Assembly (NCBI GenBank): GCA_030762935.1
Contig: CM060883.1
Coordinates: forward strand, 48,476,501-48,540,500
Source of the DNA: Hymenopus coronatus
Lineage: Eukaryota; Arthropoda; Insecta; Mantodea; Hymenopodidae
Length of the DNA: 64,000 nucleotides
Reading direction: 5' to 3'
The translations under genes and the position numbers were made by a program. Numbering within the stretch: position 1 is the first letter of the stretch; each line of letters opens with the position of its first letter. Shown here piece by piece: positions 55,589 to 64,000 of the stretch. The notes beneath the pieces were generated by a model. That model saw only the letters and a program-made list of their open reading frames with translations. It did no database searches and was not told the origin of the DNA.

Positions 55589-55651
55589 TAATCTAGAAAC
55601 CTACATTTAGCTCTGTTGTGTAAAAAAAACATATCTATAAAACTTGGGTGA

Positions 55652-55949
55652 AATGGCGCTTTATTTATGGACGCTCTTTAACCCGCTGTGGTTCTCAGCA
55701 TCCCATTCTGTTGGACGTGAAAGACCGTTTAATTTAGCTCAGAGGCCTCTCTATCAGGCTTGAGGTTCTTTTATGTGCCGTAAATCTACGACACGGGACC
55801 AACGGTTTTACTTCCCTTCCAAAGAAAGCCATGCTAAGGATTTTTACGCCCGAAAAATCCATCGTCCTCCGCCGGGTTTGAACCCGCGACCTTGGGTATA
55901 TGAAGTTAACATGATAAATTGATTACCATTACACCACGGAGGGCGACTA
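55652..55949 (-). mobile_element. SINE-A copy, full length
   Basis: TTGGGTGA flanks it at 55644-55651 and 55952-55959, a likely target duplication. The head has an extra GATAAATTGATTACC stretch between the B and A boxes compared with other copies, which lengthens the promoter spacing. Confidence 0.9.
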
Positions 55950-55959
55950 AATTGGGTGA

Positions 55960-57535
55960 GGTTGGTGGTGTAATTCATTTGCCATTTGGCAAGATCTGGG
56001 GGAATTATTCCCAAAGTCTCGCTCCGATAACCTAAATATTGCAACGCAAGGAGCATTTTAAATGCTGAAAAATGTATACAATACAACCGAGAAAAACGCA
56101 CTTAAAACTTACTGATTAACCGGCATAAATTTCTACTTTTGCGTTTTACTAAATAGTTGTAACACCACTCTACTGCCTGTTAGCTGCTCAGGGGGTATGC
56201 TGAGATATTTCTTTAGGATAGGCGAGAATGTGGTGAAAATGGACAACCCACATAAATGTTGAGAATATACTAATGGAAGCTGTTATATGATCTTCTTACG
56301 AGTTGCCGATTGTTATAAAATGAATCGGTGAATTCTTCTGCAATCACCGCTGAACGAGTAATGAGCATGGCGCTACGCTAGGACTTCTGCAACAAGAGTC
56401 TTAGAGCGCTACAGCACCAGAGTAACTATATTTTTGAAGGAAATGTGCTTATATTAACCTAAGTCCCGCCTACATCAGACTACACATTATAGTTGAAACA
56501 CTTTGTTTTCTTTGACAGCTCAATCCCAAACGCTATTCCACTTTGGCGATTCTTAGAAATGGCTTACTGAGTGTCCCTTAGGTTTGTGAACACACTGGCA
56601 AAATTTAACTTTGAATTTAATGGAGTTCCTGCTTCCTGAGATTCTTGGAACGTAATTGCATTCACTATGATGAGTTCGAGTTACCTGCTTCTTCCAATGC
56701 AATGGACATTTACTAAAACTTCTACCCAGCAACAGAATGTATAACTTGTGCTCTTTTAACAAAATTCGCTGACTTTAATATATGAAATTTTAAGGCAGCT
56801 ATTTCTGTGTTTCCCCATTATTTTTAATAAAATAATTATTAATTTAAGGCGTCCATAATTCCGGTACCATTTTGAATATTTTTACTTACATGATTATTTT
56901 AGAAACTGCTTCAACATATTTTGTGCAACAACTCTTGGAAATATTACAAAGTATCAAGAAGCGCTAACATCCTCGTTGTTTAAGGTCATTTAAACCATTA
57001 CGTAACTTCATTTTCACTCCGATATCAGAAATATTTACACAAAAACGTACATGGAGAATCGGACTTTAGTAACTTAAAAACCTAAATTATGTTTGCTTAA
57101 TGTTCACCGAATAAACCTCACTGCCTAGTTAAAATACACCCGCATTGAAGATAGGCCTTCTTTGTGAATCAGTGTACATGTCATGTTCCCTGAACAGGAA
57201 ATGTAAATATTGCTTTATGGTATAGAAGCTCAAATTTAGATTTTGTAACACTTACCGATCTACATGAACTCAGTAGTTAAATACAATGCAGCACCTTACC
57301 TGTAACAAAGAACAGAATACTTTAATTTTATAGATATCGTATTGCTTTAACATAATTTCCTTTAAACACATGAAGCTTTTGAAATTATAATAAAATCGCA
57401 AATTGCAACATTTTGGATCTTCAAGTGTGGTGTTTGTACACCTTAGAATTTTAAACATTCTAACTTATTACATTAACACGGCTTTCTTTACTCACTCCTC
57501 CAATTTTCATGCAAGACGTAATGGTTATAAAAAAA
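55960..57535. other. No feature recognised
   Basis: One of the longest repeat-free stretches. Short frames only (69 codons minus at 56762-56553), no motif recognised. Confidence 0.4.
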
Positions 57536-57536
57536 T

Positions 57537-57745
57537 TAAAAAATGTATTTCAAATAAATGATGTGCTTTAACGAGATCCACATTATATGTGTGTGCACGC
57601 GCGCGCGCGTGCGTGCGTGATATTTTATGGTTCACCAATTGTTCAAGTTATTGGCAATAAAGCCATTAGGATATTTCTAGAAAAGTATACACACACACAA
57701 ATATATATATACACATTTGTCATGTAAATATCTTAAACGTATATT
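57537..57745 (+). repeat. DRA copy F20, diverged, first part
   Basis: Block 5 (GATGTGCTTTAACGAGATCC) to block 6 start, with an alternating purine-pyrimidine run inserted. Split by SINE-F. Confidence 0.65.
57587..57619. repeat. Alternating (TG/CG)n run
   Basis: TGTGTGTGCACGCGCGCGCG continuing to CGTGCGTGCGTG: strict purine-pyrimidine alternation, the sequence type that can adopt Z-DNA. Confidence 0.85.
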
Positions 57746-57748
57746 ATT

Positions 57749-57977
57749 TTTTTGGTAGTGTTTTTACAACTTATGGCATCGCAGGCAATGACACTGGTGA
57801 TAGATGGAGTGAAGATGGAGCACCGGTGGAATGCGATGGCGGGGGAAACCGGAGAACCCGGAGAAAACCCGCCCCTGCGCTTTATCCACCACAAATCTCA
57901 CATGCGGTCGCTTGGGATCGAACCCAGGCCGTCTAGGTGAGAGGCGAATGGTCTTACCACTCGGCCACGGCGCGGCC
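57749..57977 (-). mobile_element. SINE-F copy with target duplication
   Basis: Flanks TCTTAAACGTATATTATT (57731-57748) and TCTTAAACGTGTATTTTT (57978-57995) match at 16 of 18 positions. On the minus strand: GGCCGCGCCGTGGCCGAGTG (A-box region), GGCCTGGGTTCGATCCCAAG (B box), body CGGGTTTTCTCCGGGTTCTC, GCTCCATCTTCACTCCATCT and tail CAATGACACTGG region reading GATGCCATAAGTTGT. Strongly GC-rich against its flanks. Confidence 0.88.
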
Positions 57978-57995
57978 TCTTAAACGTGTATTTTT

Positions 57996-58020
57996 ATCGT
58001 TAGAACCAGTATTAGCAACT
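57996..58020 (+). repeat. DRA copy F20, second part
   Basis: TCGTTAGAACCAGTATTAGC, a short block 6 continuation after SINE-F. Confidence 0.5.
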
Positions 58021-58103
58021 AAAAGTGTTTCTGTGTAATCTGGAAAGGGGAGATAGTAAACATTAGTTCATCCGATATTGGCCTTATGTTATTACGTGTA
58101 ACC

Positions 58104-58730
58104 TGTTACTTTCGCTACTTCGTATATAGAACAGGCAGGGAAGATATTGCATTCCACCAACAATTCGATACTAAGATTTCACTGCAAATACACTTTTAAG
58201 GTCTTCTGAATTTAGAAAAAGAGCCATGTGTGTATGCGTACATGCGTGAGTGAGGTGGTGTCAGAGCGAGAAAAGCGTAAGTCAAAACGAAAAATCGGTT
58301 AAATACTAAATTTGCTTTTAAAATTCAGCATCTTCCAAGGATGTCACAAGATTTTCATGAAAATGCCCCCCTGCCCAAACTACAAACCATTTACATGAAA
58401 AATAGTTACCAATTTGTATTTTCTAAAAAATTGTGCTAACGATTTTGATTAAAATAAAATATATTAGTTATTTACATGACAAATAAATATATCTTAAATT
58501 TCCTGGGATTAGGCTCTGAAGTTTTCCTAATTCTGAATGACGTTTGCATAATTGGTAAACCGTAACAGATAGACCAAAAACAAACATACAAAAATGTAGA
58601 TATCGTCTAACTCACAATTTATGTCAAAGTACAGTTTTGTTGTGGACCTAACCGTTTCCGATAAATTGCCACAGCCCTAAAAGTTCTTAATGTGTTTTTC
58701 CTGAAAAGCTTATCAACTATTCTATAAATC
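58104..58730 (-). repeat. DRA copy R16
   Basis: Blocks 11 to 4, lacking the block 1-3 end; fades out after CTGAAAAGCTTATCAACTAT. Confidence 0.8.
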
Positions 58731-59411
58731 ATGAAAATTATTTCAAGTGATTGTATGCACTGGCAGCATTGTGGTTGAGTCTGTAAAAACTATTTCATTA
58801 AGCAGAAAAATAATAAAATGTACTCTTAGAACATGTGAATTCATGTATCGTTTTCCTTGATACTATCTGCAATACGGAATCCCACTTTTGTATGCTTATT
58901 CTTATTATAATCAGCCATCTTCTCAACCTCAATTATTTAGTTATGTATACCAGTTCCATAGAAATTGAAAAAAATAAAAAAGATATATGTTCACAAAATT
59001 CAAAAAAAGTAAAAATGTGGAAAATTTACAATGTTGCTCCTTTTTTAATAGCACTAATATGTATTACAACTGATTGAATTTCAGTAAGTGTTGTGTACAA
59101 GTACTGAACATTTCCGCTATCTACTTCTCATACCTTCTGAGAAAAAGATAGGTACGTAAGTATCCAAAAAAGATGCAAATGTTCTAAAATGGGGAATTGC
59201 ATGGCACTTTTAAAAGTATGCAAATGATATTGAATATCTAAAATCCTCTTAACTCACAAAAAGTACAAATGTTCTGAAACTGAAATAGAGCTTTGATTAC
59301 AGCCTAAAACAAACCAAAATATATGTTTTTTGACCATTTCAGAGTACCTTGTCCCCTTAAATTTTCCAGTACTTCGCTTTCTTTTTCAAATGGAAAGTCG
59401 TTGTTCACATT
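58731..59411. other. No feature recognised
   Basis: Very AT-rich. The 80-codon frame at 58835-59077 is lysine/isoleucine-rich and uninformative. Confidence 0.4.
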
Positions 59412-60331
59412 ATTTCCTTTACCGAGCGGTATGTTCGTATAGTAGGTATTGTATTCCACCCAAAAATTCGATACCGAGATATCAACGTAAATACATGTTT
59501 TGAGGTCTCCTGAATAAAAAGGTATTTTAGAAAAAGGTCTGTGTAAAATTCCAAAATGAAAAGTCTATTAAACGCCAAACTTGGTATTTACGTTTAACAT
59601 ATTCCAAGGCTGCGACAGAAAGATTTTCAGGAAGATGCTCCTACGCCCAAGCTACCCTTTACATGGAACTTTTTCAGAATGCTCTATTTTCTCAAACATT
59701 GCTCTTTCAGTGTTGATTAGAATGCCATATGCTACAGATATTTACGTGACAAATGTATATCAAGAATTTCCTAAGAATACCCCCTGAAGTTCTCTTCATT
59801 CTGGATGACTTTTTCATTACTAAAGACAAACGCTTGCTGCACAAAAAAATGTAGATCTCGTCCAAGCACATAGGTAATTTTGTCCTATACATTTTTGTTG
59901 TGGAGCTAAAAATGTCCGAGATATTCTTTGTCACTGGATTCAATTTTAAAATGCTTCTCCGTGTCTCTTTTATTTTACTTCTCTCTTCATTTGGATGACT
60001 TTTATATAACCCGTAAACTGTAAGAGATAAACAAAAACTTACTCGTAAACAAAAATGTAATCTCATTTTATGTCATATGCATAATTTTTAATTCCTAAAA
60101 ATGAAAAGAGAACCAAATTTCAATTGTTTCACATCACGATAGCTTTTAAGCATTTGACAATCACTTCAGCCCAGTGTATTCCCTTATTTCCCTTCTCTTA
60201 TAAGGAACTAAATAAAAATACCATTTTTGCTAATGTTTTTCTCGATTAACATGAAGTAGAATAAGGTTTTATAAGAATAGTTTGTTACAGAATATGTAAA
60301 AAAAAAAAGTCTTGTGAATGGAATACAATAG
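59412..60331 (-). repeat. DRA copy R17, full length
   Basis: Block 11 decayed (TTACCGAGCGGTATGTTCGT), blocks 10 to 1 present. Contains a partial repeat of the block 5 area (59800-60060), so it is the longest copy at about 920 bp. Confidence 0.85.
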
Positions 60332-61004
60332 TTTTCTAAGAATTATCGACCAAAATTTGGCTAACTTTTGGACGTTCCATCTCTTTATGCGGTTTAGTCT
60401 GTTTATAGTTGCAATCTTAGGGTCCTACGTTAATATTAAACACAGCACATATACTGGGTGTGTACTTCAGTAATTAGGTCAGACGTTAAGGGTGCTTTAA
60501 ACCTTTACAGTCCCCACCATTTACACGGAGATTAACTGTGCATGGGATATATTAGGATATTTTGTCGTCACGACGAACTCCCTCAACTGCAGGGGTGGTT
60601 TCTGCTTTGCGGGTTCTGCTTTACTGGGGTGCACCAAAGGCTTCTGTTGTAGTTCTAAATTTCTTTTACCAAATTTCGAGGAAACATTTTTGAGGATTTT
60701 CACTGTGGAAATGTTACACAAACTTACAATCAGAATTCAAATTCAGTTTTGCTTGTTTAACCCATTAAATGCCAAAACGGTTGCTGGTTTTTCAGTAAAA
60801 AATGTTTAAGGTAGATGAACAGATCTAGAGAGTATTTTCTTGATATCAAGAGATTTATTATTCTTTAGAAAAATGTTACGTAAGTACCCACTTTTTCTTA
60901 AGAAAGTGTTAATGTTATAAAAAATGTAATCTTATTTTGTACAGCACTGCAATTAGTGGAATAATTTACGTTTAAACATTAAAATTTTCATGTTTTTGAA
61001 AAAA
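60332..61004. other. Unrecognised
   Basis: The 66-codon minus frame at 60721-60521 includes a proline/lysine-rich stretch (KAEPAKQKPPLQLREFVVTT). No family recognised. Confidence 0.3.
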
Positions 61005-61329
61005 AAATGTCCAGAATGAAGAAGACTTCAGAGTTTAATCCCAGTTGTATGTAAATATTCTTAATATATGGTATTTTAATCAAAATCGCCAGAGCCTTTT
61101 TGAGAAAATCGAAAATTCAAATCTCTCACGTAAAGTTTGAAGGGATTTTCCTGAAAATCTTCGTGTTGCATCCTTGGAAGATACTAAATTTAAATACCAA
61201 ATTTGGTATTTAACCGACACTTCGTTTTTGAGTTATGCTGTTCACCGACATACAATTGTTTCTAATTGAATGCAATAACTTCTCTGCCTGCTATGTTCAT
61301 TGTACATACGTGGTAGAGAAAGTAAAAAA
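61005..61329 (+). repeat. DRA half-copy F21
   Basis: Blocks 6 to 11: TGAAAATCTTCGTGTTGCAT, AAATACCAAATTTGGTATTT (block 8, still symmetric), GTGGTAGAGAAAGTAAAAAA. Confidence 0.82.
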
Positions 61330-61764
61330 GGAAAGGATATTTCATGAATGACCAATACCCAGATGATTAGCTTCATGGCGTTCAGTTTCAGTAAGAGAAG
61401 TACCAAAGTTTGAAAACTTCCAGAAAGGAAAGTAAATTTGGCTTTAATTACATTACGACTTCACACCACAGGAAGCAAAGTCAGCTTTTAACAGAAGCGA
61501 TACCTTCACTGGAGAAAAGGAAATTCCTCTTTGTGCCTCGCCAGAATCTTTTTCTTTGCCTACCTGAAGTCAAACAATAGCCAACTTCCGTAACTCAGCT
61601 ATTCCGTCTTAACGAAGCAGAGTAGTCAACTTCTATAATAGGAAATTAAGTTGGAAATACAATTGACGTTTATAATTAAGCTGGATAAACAAACTACCAC
61701 TCCCCAACCTTCAGAAATTAACACCACAATATCTTCAATTGTTCCGTCGATTCATAGATAAAAG
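61330..61764. other. No feature recognised
   Basis: No repeat match or long frame seen. Confidence 0.4.
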
Positions 61765-61920
61765 CAAGGCCTGGAAAAGTAGAATCAGGCTAAAAAATTC
61801 AATGCCAGGATGGAACCACGCGTCCTCCGGCTTCCATTCGGTTGTTCTGAGCTACTTATGGCAACAGGCCATAAAACTCTCCTACTAACTCGCATTTTCC
61901 CGGTAAACCACAAGTTCTCA
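61765..61920 (-). mobile_element. SINE-H copy
   Basis: AGAATCAGGCTAAAAAATTC (tail), GGATGGAACCACGCG (degraded B box), GTTGTTCTGAGCTACTTATG (A-box region inverted), then TTTTCCCGGTAAACCACAAG, also found beside the 63.4 kb copy. Confidence 0.65.
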
Positions 61921-62034
61921 AATTAATTTTGATATGGCATACCTCAATGGCGACTTACAATGTCGTAAGTAATATAAGTTCTGGGCTTCCTTGGTTAACT
62001 ATTAGTGGTAGTTAATTATTATTCCATACAACCT

Positions 62035-62130
62035 TTGGAAGGGTAGAATCGGACAGAAAAGTTCAATACCACAACCAGGTTATAGCCTCAGTGCGGAGCA
62101 AAGTTGTCATAGCACTAGGCAGTTGATCGT
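62035..62130 (-). mobile_element. SINE-H relic
   Basis: GGGTAGAATCGGACAGAAAA and GTTCAATACCACAACCAGG match the tail end. The head is not recognisable. Confidence 0.4.
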
Positions 62131-63338
62131 TGAGCGGAAGACATACCTGAAGTAGGCTGTATTAACTTAAAACTTTATAATTTTTCCCAACACATGGGAA
62201 TCCGGGAAAGAAAGCCGAGACACGAGTATTTTTGTTTTCCAGTATTTGCACTATAAAAAATCACAGCCCAATCTGCGACTCAATATGACTTGGCCACTTA
62301 AAAGCTCGAACCTGGCCCGTATACAGACTTCTATAGTTTTCTCCAAAATATGATGGCCCTCAAATGTAACCGCTCCCCCTACCATTAGGCAATAACTATT
62401 AGCAAACAAAAGACGAACCTGTACTAGGGGGCCAGAGGCAATGTAGTAAAATCTGTGTCCTGGAGATATTGCTTGCAAGTCGAGAATCGCGCCTCAGTTA
62501 AAGCACCAGTAAATGGAAGACTTGGCAACAGCGAGGGTTGGTTTCCAACCGAAAACATGAAAGTCAGGAAGAAGAGTGGGACAGGGTCATGTTCTGAAAA
62601 ATACTGTAATATATAAGGAGTATGAATGCGTAGACCAACGACAACTTCGTGACATTAAGCTGAAACATAAGTTCCTGTAACATTTTTCTCTAAAGTGTAT
62701 GGTCGCTAAATAAAAATAAAATAAGTCAAATGTTTAATTGCGAATATTCTCCGCTCCTTTATCGTTTACTTCTGCAATTAGAATAGCGAGATAGTGCTGC
62801 ATAAGTGAGTATTTGCGTTTTTACTATTTGTTGCTAAAATGAGTTATTTAGCCACAAAATTATACTAAAGAATTGGATTCCAGCAAGTCTCCTGGAATAA
62901 AGTGGTCATACTCTTGGTAACTATGTCGCATTGGGCGTTGTGTGTAGAGCGAAAGGCAGGATGTTGACAGTAAAACTGTGAATACGATCGGAGAGCTTGA
63001 AAGAAAACCACCCCACTCCTCCTTAGTGGCAGTAGCTGATAATAAGCACACAGACACGTGGTGAAACGAATTATTAAGCACAAAACAATACATTCGGCTC
63101 TTTAAGTCTAACTCTGTTGCCAGACTGCACAGATAATGTATTCAAATGTACAATTATCTCCGTTAGCTTTCATTGATAGATGAATTTGTTAATGCATTTT
63201 ATTATTCTTCATATATAGATTTTCAACCACGCGAAATCGGCGTACTCATACTCCTTACACCGTGTATAAACACTTTTTTACACTTTGTCTTCTTCAACTT
63301 AATATTGTATCTGAAACAAAGCAACTCCAAATATTGAA
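62131..63338. other. Unrecognised
   Basis: Two overlapping minus frames at 62860-63093 (77 and 72 codons) lie in two registers of the same stretch and show no known motif. No gene called. Confidence 0.3.
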
Positions 63339-63500
63339 TAGGTAGAGTCAGACTGAAAAATCCAATGCCATAGCTGCGACTTGAACCCAGATCTCCCGGT
63401 CTCTAGCCGGTTGCTCTACCACTGAGCTATCATGGCAATATGCCAGCGTAGCATTGAATTTCTCGACTGACTCGCATGTTTCCCGGTAAACCACAAAGTG
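63339..63500 (-). mobile_element. SINE-H copy with tRNA-like head
   Basis: On the minus strand: TGCCATGATAGCTCAGTGGT, anticodon-like stem CCGG-CTAGAGA-CCGG, GGGTTCAAGTCGCAGCTATG. The 7-bp acceptor-type ends GCCATGA and CTATGGC still largely pair, so the head folds like a tRNA. The AGA at the loop position would suggest a serine-type ancestor, but this is only a guess. Confidence 0.75.
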
Positions 63501-63506
63501 ATCTCT

Positions 63507-63603
63507 ACACACAGAAACCGTGTTTAGAACAGGAGTTGGATAGGTAACATCAGACTGAAACATTCAATGCCATAGCCAGGATTTGAACCACGGATCTCCC
63601 AGT
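63507..63603 (-). mobile_element. SINE-H copy, head truncated
   Basis: Tail words AACAGGAGTTGGATAGGTAA and ATTCAATGCCATAGCCAGGA, B-box area ATTTGAACCACGGATCTCCC, then stops. Forms an inverted pair with the next copy. Confidence 0.7.
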
Positions 63604-63619
63604 ATGTTATGCCGGCATG

Positions 63620-63760
63620 TTGCCATGGTAGCTCAGTGGTAGAGCAACCTGCAAGACACCGGGAGATCCGCGGTTCAAATCATCCCAGCTATGGCATTGA
63701 ATTTTTCAGTCTGTCTCTACCTATCCAAACTCCTGTCCTACGCTCGGTTTCTGTGAGAAA
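63620..63760 (+). mobile_element. SINE-H copy, sense
   Basis: GCCATGGTAGCTCAGTGGTA, GATCCGCGGTTCAAATCATC, CAGCTATGGCATTGAATTTT, TCAGTCTGTCTCTACCTATC. The acceptor-type ends GCCATGG and CTATGGC pair with one G-T. Confidence 0.8.
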
Positions 63761-63846
63761 ACAATTAAAATCAACTCTAAATATTGTTTGCAGACTAAAG
63801 AATAACTTTTATGCATTTTTTGGATCGGTAGGATAAGAAATAAAAA

Positions 63847-64000
63847 CGGCGTGTTATTTATGGACGCTCTTTAACTACTACGATTCTCAGCGTCCCATTC
63901 TAAATTGGGCGTGAAAGACCGCTTAATTTTGCTCAGAGGCCTCTCTATCAGGCTTGAGGTTCGTTTACGTGCCGTAAATCTACGGCACGGGACCAACGGC
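63847..64000 (-). mobile_element. SINE-A copy, cut by the window end
   Basis: Starts ACGGCGTGTTATTTATGGAC and matches other copies through TCTATCAGGCTTGAGGTTCG to the last base. Its head must lie beyond the window. Confidence 0.9.

Noticed and set aside
911..61329. DRA as a Helitron
   Set aside because: A palindrome near one end was suggestive, but I see no CTRR 3' terminus or TC 5' start at the common ends.
63620..63700. A free-standing tRNA gene
   Set aside because: Folds partly like a tRNA, but the same head with the same non-tRNA tail occurs at several sites, so it is a SINE head.

Overview
The window looks like intergenic or intronic DNA from a large, AT-rich, repeat-heavy arthropod genome, most likely an insect. 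The support is: several tRNA-derived SINE families, a LINE remnant with a reverse-transcriptase C-terminus, Tigger/pogo, mariner and PIF/Harbinger transposase fossils, many microsatellites, and no bacterial-type operons, ribosome-binding sites or long ORFs. I could not place it in a particular order. I found no intact host gene, rRNA, free-standing tRNA gene or CRISPR array. Apart from a LINE fragment of about 150 residues, the longer open frames are microsatellite artefacts or lie inside repeats.

One dispersed repeat, here called DRA, dominates. It is an AT-rich unit of about 0.8-0.9 kb with some 40 full or partial copies on both strands, by my hand count about 22 kb, or a third of the window. 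I do not recognise it. In forward orientation its ordered landmarks are: (1) TGTGTTCCATTCACATGACT, (2) CTTCATGCTAATCGAGATAA, (3) TTCCTTGTAAGTAGAAGG, (4) AACAAGGAATATCTC, (5) ACATAAATTGTGTGTTTTAA, (6) AATCAAAATCGTTAGAGCCA, (7) CTTCGTGTCGCATCCTTGGA, (8) the palindrome AAATACCAAGTTTGGTATTT, (9) TTTTCGTTTTTGAGCTATGC, (10) GAAATCTCGGTATCGAATTT, (11) a terminal palindrome around CTATGTACATAG followed by GTAGAGAAAGTAAAA. Entries below refer to these blocks by number. ACTTTCTCTAC occurs just inside block 1 and, inverted, at the end of block 11, so the unit has short inverted repeats at or near both ends.

Layout. 0-7 kb: a mariner-like element with long terminal repeats that contains a DRA copy, then DRA copies and SINE relics. 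7-9 kb: a SINE, an internally deleted Tigger/pogo element and a decayed LINE 3' end. 9-18 kb: DRA, nested SINE-A in SINE-B, repeat B, and a SINE carrying a very long TATG microsatellite. 18-19.5 kb: two Harbinger transposase fossils side by side, one split by a SINE-A. 19.6-24 kb: mostly unique sequence with a second copy of repeat B and SINEs. 24-29 kb: DRA, a mariner transposase fossil and a DRA fold-back pair. 29.6-30.8 kb: a long inverted repeat. 31-38 kb: DRA and SINEs. 39.5-40.2 kb: a 5'-truncated LINE with a 14-bp target-site duplication. 41-51 kb: dense DRA, with tandem, inverted and SINE-interrupted copies. 51-64 kb: sparser DRA, SINE-F and SINE-H insertions, and otherwise unrecognised sequence.

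The genes do not work together as a system. What the window records is a layered insertion history. SINE-A, SINE-B, SINE-F and repeat B all sit inside DRA copies, so DRA insertion predates at least some of their activity. The most promising undescribed item is DRA itself, together with its tandem and fold-back arrangements.
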